Counted from the stretch's first letter, positions 16,871-25,481 are shown. The stretch is 64,000 nucleotides of DNA from CAWAPS01 sp963783945 (GCA_963783945.1 CAWAPS010000019.1:868001-932000); one strand, 5' to 3'. Program-made: numbers and translations. The notes: generated by a model from the letters alone, not told the origin.

Positions 16871-17734
16871 ATGAAGATCGATAGCTCCGCGATCGCGCTC
16901 GGCTGCGCCAACGTTGTGCAGGCGGACCTCCCCGAGCTCATCGAGCTGGCTGCCCGTCACGGTTTCCGCCGGATCAGCGCCCGGCCCTACACCTTCGCGA
17001 AGGCTCTACACGATGGCGTGACCGAACAAGAGCTGCAGAGACAGCTCACTGATGCCGGCGTCGAGGTCACCGTGATGGACGGTCTAATTCGAAGCCTCCC
17101 CGGAGCAGCGGACCTCGACTCTCTCGACCCAGCACTCCGCGCCGTCCTCACACCGGACGCGGTGTCGCCTCTGGACGAGGAGACCTGCTTTCGGTCGGCC
17201 GAGGTACTGGGCGCGCCGATCGTCAACATTCCGTCGGCGTTCTGCGATGCTGCGCCGCTCGGTCAGACCGCCGACGCAGTGCGAGGCATCTGCCGCAGGG
17301 CCGCGGCGCGAGGGTTACGGATCTCGCTCGAGTTCGTTCCCAACACGGGCTTGCCCGACCTGGCATTCACCCAGGCCGTGCTTCAGGCATGCGGCGAGCC
17401 TAACTGCGCCATCATGCTGGACGTCTTCCACCTGGATCGCTCCGGAGGCACGGTGCAGGACGTGCGTCGGCTTCCACCGGACGCGATCGCCGGTGTTCAC
17501 CTCAGTGACCGTGTCCCGCCGCCTCCGGGGAGCGCATACGAGCCACAACGGGGGCGCCTCATGCCCGGCGAAGGCCGGCTTCCGTTGCGCGAGCTGGTAG
17601 AGGCGGCGCTCGACAACAGCCCTGGTGCATACCTCGAGATCGAGGTGCTCAATCAGGAGCTCGCCGCGCTGCCTGCCGACGCGGTTGCTGCTCGGCTGGC
17701 CGCCGCAGCCAAACGCTGGGTGGCGAGCCTATGA
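16871..17734 (+). CDS. Sugar phosphate isomerase/epimerase-like TIM barrel
   Basis: A 287-residue xylose isomerase-like TIM barrel. ISLEFVPN gives the metal Glu, IMLDVFHLDRSG the Asp and His, VHLSD the next acidic residue, then RLMPGEGRLPL and LEIEVLN. It lies 175 bases after the SDR gene and just before a relic of another TIM barrel and a Gfo/Idh/MocA dehydrogenase. The pairing of TIM barrel with Gfo/Idh/MocA is common in inositol and glycoside catabolism, where a C3-oxidised sugar is then eliminated or isomerised. Substrate not determined. Confidence 0.87.
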   Translation: MKIDSSAIALGCANVVQADLPELIELAARHGFRRISARPYTFAKALHDGVTEQELQRQLTDAGVEVTVMDGLIRSLPGAADLDSLDPALRAVLTPDAVSPLDEETCFRSAEVLGAPIVNIPSAFCDAAPLGQTADAVRGICRRAAARGLRISLEFVPNTGLPDLAFTQAVLQACGEPNCAIMLDVFHLDRSGGTVQDVRRLPPDAIAGVHLSDRVPPPPGSAYEPQRGRLMPGEGRLPLRELVEAALDNSPGAYLEIEVLNQELAALPADAVAARLAAAAKRWVASL

Positions 17735-17936
17735 GGATGGGGGGAGGGAGACCGACCCAGCCGGTGGGCCCAAAGGGTTCTGCCACCTCGCGATCGGTCT
17801 GGGGAGCTCTTGTCCGATCGCATAGAATGTCGAGCACGGGCCACGCTCGAGGGCAGGTCTGGTCTTGGCATGGCATCGACGGATCTCCGTTTGCGAGGTG
17901 TGTTCGGGGTTGATCCCGTTCAGCGACGAGGTCGGG

Positions 17937-18212
17937 TTCTGGAGGGAGCTGGGTATGGCGTTTGCGATCCAGCCGACGAACTCGTTGCGGCTCGATATCA
18001 GTTTTCTGTACACGTTTCGTGACGCGTTGACCGTCGCCCGTGCGATCGGGTCGGGTGTAGTGCTGGAGTTGGAGTGTTGCTGGCACGAGCCCACGCTCGA
18101 AAAGCGCGTGCGGGAGAACATCGACCGGGTCGCGCTGGTCCAAATCGACGATGTCAGGTTCGGTGACACGTGGTCGCAGCATGGAGATTTGACTGGCATG
18201 ACGCATCTGTGA
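17937..18212 (+). pseudogene. Relic of a TIM-barrel sugar isomerase (middle part only)
   Basis: About 85 codons match the middle of a xylose isomerase-like TIM barrel: FAIQPTNSLRLDISF corresponds to the strand with the metal Glu (here Gln in IQP), LELECCWHEPTLE to the Asp-His strand, and VALVQIDDVRFGD to the VQxSD strand. The first half of the barrel is missing upstream, and the usual PGEG loop and last strands are missing downstream, where the frame ends within 35 codons. It is a fragment left between an intact TIM barrel and the Gfo/Idh/MocA gene. Loss of Glu supports non-function. Confidence 0.7.
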
Positions 18213-18222
18213 TGGGAGCGAC

Positions 18223-19239
18223 ATGAATGGTGAGCAGGCGGTGCGGGTGGGGGTCATTGGAGGGGGTTTCGGTGCCCGAGCCGTCGCGCCGGCGTTCGAG
18301 GCGGCTGAATGCACCGTCGTCGACGTTGTGTCGCCGCGGGATGATGCGGCGGTTGCCGCACTGTGCGCTCGAGCCGATATCGATCTGATCTCCGTGCACT
18401 CTCCGCCGTTCCTGCATCGTGACCATGTCCGGCGCGCTATCGAGGCGGGCCACGCTGTGCTCTGTGACAAACCGTTCGGCGCTAACGCGACCGATGCCGA
18501 GGAAATGTTCGACCTCGCTCGTGATGCCGGGGTCTTGAACCTGGTCAACTACGAGTTCCGCGCCCATCCGATCATGTCGAAAATGCGATCGCTTGTCCTG
18601 GAAGGTGTGGCTGGTAAGGTCGAGCACGTCCACTTGAGCTCGTTCGAGGCTTCTTGGGCTAAGCCGAGGGGACGGAAGTACAGCTGGTCCTTCGATGCGT
18701 CGCGCGGCGGTGGATGGGTACGGGTCAACGGTTCCCACCACATCGATTTCTTCCGCTTCACCTACGGTGAGGTCGTCGACGCCTCCGCAGTATTACGTAC
18801 GACGGTCACGGAGCGCCCGGACGCCGAAGGCACGATGCACGAGTGCTCCGGCGAGGACAGTTTCACCGCGTTGCTGCGAACGGAGCAGGGCGTGTCGGCC
18901 ACGATCGACGCGACCGCGACGAGTGCCGCCGACCTGCCGGCCCGCACAGTTATCGTCGGCGACCGGGGCGTTCTCGAGGTGGTCGCCGACAGCGTTCATT
19001 GGGTCGGCGGACGGATACTGCTTCACACTAAGGACAGCATCTCGGAGTTGTTTCGACTGAACCCCTGGACCACCACGACCGTCCATGACGACAACATGAT
19101 GATGCGGTGGACCCCGTTGATTCGCGACGCGGTTCGACGCGGCACGCCCGAGTTCCCCCTGGCGACCTTCGCGGACGGTCTCGCAACGGCGAGAGTCATC
19201 GACAAACTCACGAAGCGCCGCTTCGAATCGATTTCCTGA
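18223..19239 (+). CDS. Gfo/Idh/MocA family oxidoreductase
   Basis: A 338-residue dehydrogenase. VGVIGGGFGARAVAPAF (about 9-25) is the Rossmann loop, CDKPFG near 81 is the EKP-type motif with the conserved Lys, and GGGWVRVNGSHHIDFFRF contains the His-X3-Asp-type catalytic region. Members oxidise sugars, inositols or glycosides at a ring hydroxyl with NAD(P). It sits directly after the TIM-barrel relic and just inside the right copy of the 100-bp repeat. A plausible job is to form a keto sugar or keto glycoside for the TIM-barrel enzymes. Confidence 0.9.
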   Translation: MNGEQAVRVGVIGGGFGARAVAPAFEAAECTVVDVVSPRDDAAVAALCARADIDLISVHSPPFLHRDHVRRAIEAGHAVLCDKPFGANATDAEEMFDLARDAGVLNLVNYEFRAHPIMSKMRSLVLEGVAGKVEHVHLSSFEASWAKPRGRKYSWSFDASRGGGWVRVNGSHHIDFFRFTYGEVVDASAVLRTTVTERPDAEGTMHECSGEDSFTALLRTEQGVSATIDATATSAADLPARTVIVGDRGVLEVVADSVHWVGGRILLHTKDSISELFRLNPWTTTTVHDDNMMMRWTPLIRDAVRRGTPEFPLATFADGLATARVIDKLTKRRFESIS

Positions 19240-19319
19240 GGTCGACGCACTCTGCGCCCTCATGCCCTGGCGACATCACCGCTGAAGACCTTCTCGAAGC
19301 CGTACTAAGTCGCTCATCG

Positions 19320-19419
19320 GGTTAGGGCCCGCCACGAAACAACTTGGAACAAGTCCTGTGCCACGACATGCATGTTTACAAGAGAATTGCGTCAAGTTGT
19401 TTCGTGGCGGGCCCTTAGG
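19320..19419 (-). repeat. 100-bp palindromic element, copy 2 (inverted)
   Basis: Reverse complement of the element at 774-873, 99 of 100 bases identical. The core is 19324-19415 with the same 22-bp terminal inverted repeats. Flanking sequences of the two copies are unrelated, so the unit was copied precisely. Together the copies bracket 18.4 kb. It lies in the 329-base gap between the Gfo/Idh/MocA gene and the next SDR; the rest of that gap holds nothing recognisable. Confidence 0.9.
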
Positions 19420-19568
19420 CGACGAGATCCTGTACATTTTGTGCAATGTGAAGTTGACGTGCGTTAGGGCGGCGAGTCCGAGGGCAGATCGCGATCTGTT
19501 GCTGTCGATGGTTTCGCCCGGCACGGTGAATGTGAAGATGTTCGATCCAATCATGAGAGGGAGCCGCG

Positions 19569-20369
19569 GTGAGTGAGATTACTGGCATGCCTGGTTCTGT
19601 AACAGACCGTTTCTCGCTTGCGGGTCAGGTAGCGATCGTCAGTGGTGGCGGGACGGGCATTGGTCGGGCTATCGCGCTCGTGTTCGCGGAGCAGGGGGCT
19701 GACGTGGTACTCGCGGCGCGACGGCGTGAGCCGCTGCAACGTACTGCCGCCGATGTTGAGTCGATCGGCAGGCGGGCGCTGGTGGTGCCTACGGACGTGA
19801 CCGACGTGGAGCAGTGCGAGCAGGTCGTCGCTGCGACCGTCGCGGAGTTCGGTCAGGTCGACGTGGTGGTGAACAACGCCGGTGGAGCGTCCACCAAGCC
19901 GCCCTTGGACTGGGAAGCCGACGAGTGGCGTCAGATCGTTGACTTGAACCTGGCCGGGGTGTATTTCCTATCGCGTGCAGCGGCCAGGCGGATGCTCGAG
20001 CGGGGCAAGGGTGCGATCGTGAACATCTCGTCGGGGTCCAGTTTCAATCCGTTCCCGATCGGGCTGCCGTATGGGGCGTCGAAGGCGGCGGTGAACAACC
20101 TCACGAATTCGCTGGCAGCCGCGTGGACCCCGCACGGGGTGCGGGTCAATGCCTTGGCGTGTGGCGGGGTCCTGACCGAGCCGATGATCGAGGATGCGCA
20201 GCGGCGTGGTATCGATCTGGCCACAATGGGCGCGGGCAATGGCATGGGCCGTCTGGCCGAGCCGTATGAGATCGCCACCGCGGTTTTGTTCCTTGCGTCG
20301 GATGCGTCGAGCTTCTGTTCGGGTGCGACCCTCTATGCAGGCGGCGGTCCGAAAGTTGCCGGTATGTGA
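19569..20369 (+). CDS. SDR family oxidoreductase
   Basis: A 266-residue classical SDR. SGGGTGIGRAIA (about 25-36) is the cofactor loop, VVNNAGG follows, NISSGSS has the catalytic Ser, and YGASK the Tyr-X3-Lys. The end reads SGATLYAGGG in place of the usual VDGG. GTG start behind GAGAGGGAG. Cytoplasmic NAD(P)-dependent alcohol or ketone conversion; substrate unknown. It is outside the repeat-bracketed block. Confidence 0.9.
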   Translation: MSEITGMPGSVTDRFSLAGQVAIVSGGGTGIGRAIALVFAEQGADVVLAARRREPLQRTAADVESIGRRALVVPTDVTDVEQCEQVVAATVAEFGQVDVVVNNAGGASTKPPLDWEADEWRQIVDLNLAGVYFLSRAAARRMLERGKGAIVNISSGSSFNPFPIGLPYGASKAAVNNLTNSLAAAWTPHGVRVNALACGGVLTEPMIEDAQRRGIDLATMGAGNGMGRLAEPYEIATAVLFLASDASSFCSGATLYAGGGPKVAGM

Positions 20370-20621
20370 CCCTACCGACCGTTGCCCACGGACGTGCTCG
20401 AATAATGGCACGAAACCCATCGGACTGACCCCTGTACGATCGGTCTGTCAGGGGCGAACTATTGTGCGGTGGGCCCTAAACAGGGCCGACGCACCGGCCA
20501 ACGACAATGAGGTCCGCATCCCAGCCGTGAGTGCCGCTAAGCTACCGCGGTCACCACTAAGAGCTTCCCGAGGCGCCACCAGGGTCATGAGCGTGCAGTC
20601 GGTCTCTCCCACCTTCGAGCC

Positions 20622-21491
20622 GTGACCGGCACGTGTGTTGGCGTATTGTTCGATACAGAGGACGCTGGTCCCATGCACGGTCTCCTCGCGGGTGCTGTAC
20701 ACGCCGGCTTAGCCACATCGTCGTTCGCTGAGGACGTGGCGGTTCTTTCCTCGGCGCCCAACGGGCTGCCCGGCGGAACCGAGCACGAGTTCCGAAAAGG
20801 GTTTCGCGACCTGGCCGATGCAGGCGTGCTCGCCATCATTGGCCCGGGGATCACGGACAACGGTTACGTGGCAAGGGACCTTGCCGATGAGATCGGTATC
20901 CCGTGCGTTATTTGGGCAGCCCACGAACAGCTGCGAAGTCAGTGGGCGTTCCATTTCCAGCTTGGCTCCTTGGAAGACGAAGCGCTGACGATCGTGCAAC
21001 ATCTGGTGGACCGGCAGGTCCGGCGCGCCGCGCTGGTGTCGGACGAGACCATGAACGCCCGGCGCCACGTCGAGTGGTTCGACATTGGCTGCCGCCGAGT
21101 GGGTATCCAAGTCGTAGCGCGAAGAACAATGCCCGCGGAGATTTCGGACGCCAGCTCTGTAGTCGATGCGGTACATCATCCCGATGCCGAGGTGCTGGTT
21201 TACTTCGGTCGTGGGCCTTCCGCCTTCCCTTTAGGGCTCGCCTTACAGGCCGCGAGCTGGAATATCCCGGTAGTCGGAAACAGTTCCCTGACCCACGGGC
21301 GGATGCACCCTGACAAGACGGCCCCGTGGGACGGCTGGATCTATCTGGACATGTTCGCCGACACACCCGCCGTGACCGAGGTCAACGCCCGGCTCGGCCC
21401 AGAGTGGTACTACTACGTTCTTCAGTCGTGCGGGCCCAACGGGCTTGTCCGGCACGGGCCCGTCATTGTGCCTCAGAGTCGACGTGAGTAA
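20622..21491 (+). CDS. Periplasmic-binding-protein type 1-like protein without signal peptide, C-terminally short
   Basis: A 289-residue protein resembling branched-chain amino acid-type ABC binding proteins (type 1 PBP fold): AIIGPGITDNG near 70, PCVIWAAHEQ, a FHFQLGSLEDEA strand, and the second-lobe start VRRAALVSDE. It lacks any signal peptide or lipobox, starting MTGTCVGVLFDTED at the first strand, so it should be cytoplasmic. Relatives of this kind are usually about 350-380 residues; the last lobe region after PEWYYYVL is missing, so it may be truncated. It may serve as a ligand sensor rather than a transporter part, or be a decaying gene. Confidence 0.65.
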   Translation: MTGTCVGVLFDTEDAGPMHGLLAGAVHAGLATSSFAEDVAVLSSAPNGLPGGTEHEFRKGFRDLADAGVLAIIGPGITDNGYVARDLADEIGIPCVIWAAHEQLRSQWAFHFQLGSLEDEALTIVQHLVDRQVRRAALVSDETMNARRHVEWFDIGCRRVGIQVVARRTMPAEISDASSVVDAVHHPDAEVLVYFGRGPSAFPLGLALQAASWNIPVVGNSSLTHGRMHPDKTAPWDGWIYLDMFADTPAVTEVNARLGPEWYYYVLQSCGPNGLVRHGPVIVPQSRRE

Positions 21492-21582
21492 GCACGAGTT
21501 GATGCAGTAACGCCTTCCCGGTCAGATCGGGACCGTCGTCGAAGACCTGGTCCAGGTTTTCTCCGCATCGACATGTTGGGCC

Positions 21583-22251
21583 TCAGTAAGCCTGGTTTGT
21601 GTTGGTGAGGGTTCGGTCGAGGCCGTCGAGGATGACATCGAGCCCGCTCTCGAACTCGCGGATGTAGTCGAATCCTGGTCTCAGCATGTACTCGACAGTT
21701 ATTTCGGTCGCGTGCGGGTACTGCTCGGAGGGTCCTTGCTCGAGGAAGTGTTGGGCTCGAGCGGCGTGGGCTCCTTGGTTGAACGCTAGGACGAAGCCGT
21801 AGACGTACCCGTAGATTATGCCGTACGCACGTACGGTCATCTCGACGGAGAAACCCGCGGCGCGCAAGCTGCCAAGTGCGGCGTCGAGATGCCTCAGGGT
21901 CGCAGGTACGGGCGAGGTGCGAGAGTCCATAAGGCCGATCGCCCACCGATGTCGAGTCAAAACGTCGCGGGCGGACATAGCGCGTTGTCGCATGGCGGAC
22001 TTCCAATCCGTCGTGCCGGTAAGGGACAGGTCGATCTCACTGAAGATCATGTCGACCATGCCGTCGAAGAGGTCGTCCTTGTGGGCCACGTGGTTGTACA
22101 ACGACATCGCCTCGACTCCGACCGCTTCAGCGACCTTGCGCATGCTGAGCGACTCGATGCCGCCATGGTCGGCCAGATCGACGGCGGCGTGCACAACGCG
22201 ACAGCGGTTGAGAGCTTCACGCGTCCTGGGAGCCGGCTGCTGAGGGATCAT
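21583..22251 (-). CDS. TetR family transcriptional regulator
   Basis: A 222-residue TetR regulator. The N-terminal helix-turn-helix (about 20-65) shows LSMRKVAEAVGVEAMSLYNHV, a typical recognition region with the YNHV ending. The remainder is a helical ligand-binding domain of the TetR_C type. It is divergent from the P450 relic and the CaiB/BaiF gene, and a small palindrome lies in the 22-45 base gap upstream of its start. It may control itself and the CoA-transferase. Ligand unknown. Confidence 0.9.
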   Translation of the reverse strand: MIPQQPAPRTREALNRCRVVHAAVDLADHGGIESLSMRKVAEAVGVEAMSLYNHVAHKDDLFDGMVDMIFSEIDLSLTGTTDWKSAMRQRAMSARDVLTRHRWAIGLMDSRTSPVPATLRHLDAALGSLRAAGFSVEMTVRAYGIIYGYVYGFVLAFNQGAHAARAQHFLEQGPSEQYPHATEITVEYMLRPGFDYIREFESGLDVILDGLDRTLTNTNQAY

Positions 22252-22279
22252 TCTATGGTCTCTCCCGCTTGGTTTGACA

Positions 22280-22296
22280 GACTTACTCCGTAAGCC
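22280..22296. promoter_or_regulatory. Candidate TetR operator
   Basis: A 17-bp dyad with arms GACTTAC and GTAAGCC around TCC (6 of 7 arm positions pair), 29 bases upstream of the TetR start. Position and size suit a TetR dimer site. Only the symmetry is observed. Confidence 0.3.
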
Positions 22297-22387
22297 TACG
22301 CTCCTCAGGCCACAGGCATTTTGGTGCTATAGGGAGGTTGCATGGCGTCCACGGGTATCATTCCGGCTGCCGTTCACGCAGGAGCGG

Positions 22388-22543
22388 ACGGGCGCCCATC
22401 TGACCCGTCTGGAGGGCAAGGTGTTCTTCGAAGAACTGCTCGCCCAGTTCCCGACCATCGAACTGGTGGGGGAGCCTAAGCGGCTGCGCTCTAACTTCAA
22501 CAACGCCTTGAAGGAACTGCCCCTCGCTCTTCGGCGCCGATAG
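22388..22543 (+). pseudogene. Relic of a cytochrome P450 C terminus
   Basis: About 50 codons match the end of actinobacterial P450s: TGAHLTRLEGKVFFEELL aligns with the helix following the heme cysteine (normally CLGAHLARLEGRV), and IELVGEPKRLRSNFNNALKELP with the final strands. Everything upstream, including the heme-binding Cys itself, is gone; the preceding codons are unrelated. A short remnant directly before the CaiB/BaiF gene, probably left when that locus was remodelled. Confidence 0.7.
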
Positions 22544-22588
22544 CTGATAGCCGCCGAGTGTCCAACTCAACAGATAGGAGGCACTGCA

Positions 22589-24970
22589 GTGAGCGACCGT
22601 TCCAATGATGAATCGCATTCGCACGGACCCTTAGTCGATCTCCGAGTTATCGACTGTTCGAGAGGAATGGCCGGGCCCAGGGCCGGAGGCCTCCTGGCCG
22701 ACTACGGCGCCGACGTCATCTGGGTCGAACCACCGGGGGGCGATCCCTACCGCGAGGCTCTCGCGCCCGAGTACTCCGTGCTCAACAGGGGGAAACGAAG
22801 CGTCGTGATGGACCTGAAAGAGGGCGTCGGGGACCTCTACGACCTCCTGGAGACGGCTGACGTCTTTCTTCACAGTTGGCGGCCTGGCGTGGCCGAAAGG
22901 TTAGGGCTCGACTTCGAGACGCTCCGACCACGACTCCCGAATCTGATCTACTGCTCGATAACAGGGTTCGGTTCGGACGGACCTCTGCGGGACGTCCCTG
23001 GACATGAGGCAATCGTGCACGCCCTGGTCGGTACGATGTCACAGCAGTCCGGACAACTCGGTCATCGCGAAGGTCCGATCTATGAAGCGCTTCCCTTCGC
23101 CAGTATGGGCGCCGGCTATCTCGCGGTTATGGGAATATTGGCCGCTGTCTACCGCAGACTCGATGACGGCGTCGGTCGACTGGTCGAGACGTCCCTGTTC
23201 GATGGGGCCCTGGCCTACCACTCGATTCTTTGGGGCGAGACCGGAGAGAGCCAAAGGCGCCTCGAGAACTCCGTTCTGCCCGGGTCCTTTCGTCAGGTGT
23301 GCCGAGCATTTCGGTGCGCGAACGACGAGTACCTCGGCATACATACCGGAGCTCAGGGCGCATTCAGTCGACTGATGACGCTCCTGGGTTTCGACGATCG
23401 TATTCCACCGAGCGACACCGGCATGGATCTTCTTGCTCCGCTCGATCCCGAGCAAGCAGCGATCTTGATGAACGAGCTACCTGGAATCTTTGATCAGAAG
23501 CCTCGGTCAGCGTGGCTGAGCGAGTTATTGGCGGCCGACGTATGCGCCATTCCCATTCTACACCAAGGTGAGATCTTCACTGAACCGCAGCCGATCCATA
23601 ATGGAATGGTCATCGAAGTCTGCGATCCGGCGTTGGGTCGTGTAACCCAGGTCGCCCCGGCGGCGAAGTTCTCTCGGACCCCCGGTGCAGTGCGGTGTCC
23701 AGCGCCGCGAGTGGGTGAACACACCGCCCAGATCTTGGCAGAGACCGATCGCACGCCAAGCCGATGGAACCGGGTCGGCGTTCACCCCCCTGACCTGCGG
23801 CCGCTTCTCGACGGAGTGAGGATCTTGGACGTTGGCGCCTACTATGCGGGACCCTACAGCTCTCGCTTGCTGGCCGATCTTGGAGCGGACGTCATCAAGC
23901 TGGAGTCTCTGGCGGGCGATGTGCTCCGCAACGCCGACGGCATATTTCGGTCCGGTCAGGCAGGAAAGCGAGCCATCGCCGTCGATCTGAAGCGTTCGGA
24001 AGGTCAAGCGGTTGGGCGTAGACTCCTAGCGTGGGCTGACGTCATCCATCACAACATGCGACCGGGCGCAGCCGAACGTCTTGGTATGGGGTATGAGCAA
24101 GCCGTGAGGGTCAACCCAAGGATCATTTACATGTCGTCGCCAGGGTGGGGGTCGAGCGGCCCCGACATGAGCCGCCAGAGCTTTGCCCCGCTGATGACAG
24201 GATACGTTGGGGGCAGCTACGAAGTAGGTGGGCGATTCAATCCGCCGCTATTCTCTCCGTGCAATGAAGACTCGGGCAACGGTTTGCTAGGTGCGATTGC
24301 CATACTTTGCGCCTTGCTGCATAGACGGCTTGATGACGAAGGTCAGTTGATCGAGAATCCGCAGTTACATGCGGCAATGGCCCACGTGTCGCATCTGGTG
24401 CGGGCCGCAGACGGACAGGTTCTGGGGGCCGGCAAGCTGGACGAACTGCAACTTGGGTTCGGCGCCCTGAATCGGCTCTACCAGACAGAGGACGACTGGA
24501 TTTGTGTTGTCGCCATAACTGATACCCACCTCGACAGGCTCGGAAAGGCTACCGGGACGAAACAGGACATCGCCAGAGTTGAACCTTTTTGGCGCCAAGC
24601 TCTGAGCGATGAAGCCGATTACGCGCTGGGCCGCGCACTCGAGGACGCTTTCACAACAAAGACGAGTGCAGAATGGGTTAAGATTCTCACTGAAGAGGGT
24701 GTCCCTGTCGCCCAGCCAATTATGGGCAATACAAATCATGAAAATATGATCGACCCAGAAAACGTGCGTCTGGGCCGTGTCGCAGAATGCGCTCACCCAG
24801 AGCACGGACATGTCCGCGAGGTAGCATCATTGATACGCGTAGGAGAGGCGAGAGCCCTACCACATCGCCTGGCGCCGGCGTTAGGCCAGCATACTGACGA
24901 GATCCTGGCTTCTCTCGGATACGATACCGCCGCGGTAGCGCAGTTGCGGGTGGAACAGATCGTTCGGTAG
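22589..24970 (+). CDS. Double-length CaiB/BaiF family III CoA-transferase
   Basis: A 793-residue protein made of two CaiB/BaiF halves (about 14-385 and 405-790), each with the VRVID...GPRAGGLLADYGADVIWVE-type start. Family III enzymes move CoA between acids through an aspartyl-CoA intermediate. The second half keeps this Asp (Asp561 in NEDSGNG); the first half has Ser172 in PFASMGAG instead. One half may thus be structural, as the halves would mimic the usual interlocked dimer. GTG start behind AGGAGG. Neighbouring SDR and LLM genes fit acyl-CoA catabolism. The acid substrate is unknown. Confidence 0.9.
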   Translation: MSDRSNDESHSHGPLVDLRVIDCSRGMAGPRAGGLLADYGADVIWVEPPGGDPYREALAPEYSVLNRGKRSVVMDLKEGVGDLYDLLETADVFLHSWRPGVAERLGLDFETLRPRLPNLIYCSITGFGSDGPLRDVPGHEAIVHALVGTMSQQSGQLGHREGPIYEALPFASMGAGYLAVMGILAAVYRRLDDGVGRLVETSLFDGALAYHSILWGETGESQRRLENSVLPGSFRQVCRAFRCANDEYLGIHTGAQGAFSRLMTLLGFDDRIPPSDTGMDLLAPLDPEQAAILMNELPGIFDQKPRSAWLSELLAADVCAIPILHQGEIFTEPQPIHNGMVIEVCDPALGRVTQVAPAAKFSRTPGAVRCPAPRVGEHTAQILAETDRTPSRWNRVGVHPPDLRPLLDGVRILDVGAYYAGPYSSRLLADLGADVIKLESLAGDVLRNADGIFRSGQAGKRAIAVDLKRSEGQAVGRRLLAWADVIHHNMRPGAAERLGMGYEQAVRVNPRIIYMSSPGWGSSGPDMSRQSFAPLMTGYVGGSYEVGGRFNPPLFSPCNEDSGNGLLGAIAILCALLHRRLDDEGQLIENPQLHAAMAHVSHLVRAADGQVLGAGKLDELQLGFGALNRLYQTEDDWICVVAITDTHLDRLGKATGTKQDIARVEPFWRQALSDEADYALGRALEDAFTTKTSAEWVKILTEEGVPVAQPIMGNTNHENMIDPENVRLGRVAECAHPEHGHVREVASLIRVGEARALPHRLAPALGQHTDEILASLGYDTAAVAQLRVEQIVR

Positions 24971-25181
24971 GTATCAGGCTACGAGCGACTGAAACTACCC
25001 ACGGCGGCGTGGCGCGCCGTCACCGGACATTTCGTGGACCGGGCCGGTCTGGCGCGGGCGGAGTGCGGAGTAGAGGTAATACTGCTACCCGAGGGCGGTG
25101 GACGCATGTGACGAACTGCGAAGGTCCGAACCGCTGGTGGGGGTCGGCGCGGTCGTGGCGGGCCAGACCATTGGCTAGGGG

Positions 25182-25481
25182 TCATTTTGCGAGGTACCCT
25201 CCGTCGACCGGGAGCAGCACTCCGGTGATATTACGCGCCGCGTCCGATGCGAGGAACAGAGCGGCCTCCGCGCAGTCCTCGGCGGTGATCGGGCGACCGA
25301 GGGGGTGGTAGGTGGCCACCAGCGCGGCCCGCTGGTCACCTGCCCCTACTGACCCCCTGGTCGCGTCGGGGACCATGTAGTTGGTGTAGGGCATTGCCGC
25401 GGGACAGATAGCGTTGGCGCGGATGCCGAAGGGTGCGCACTCGATGGCGATGACCCGGGTGATCTGGTGTACCCACGCTCC
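25182..25481 (-). pseudogene. Relic of an SDR C terminus
   Basis: About 100 codons match the last third of an SDR: ITRVIAIECAPFGIRANAICP, then HPLGRPITAEDCAEAALFLASD and ITGVLLPVDGGYLAK. The cofactor loop, Ser and Tyr-X3-Lys are absent; upstream codons on this strand are unrelated and soon meet the sulfotransferase gene end at 25553. An inactive fragment. Confidence 0.72.

Noticed and set aside
20464..20480. A GGGCCCTAAAC stretch resembling the end of the 100-bp element
   Set aside because: Only about nine bases match and no second end is nearby; likely chance.
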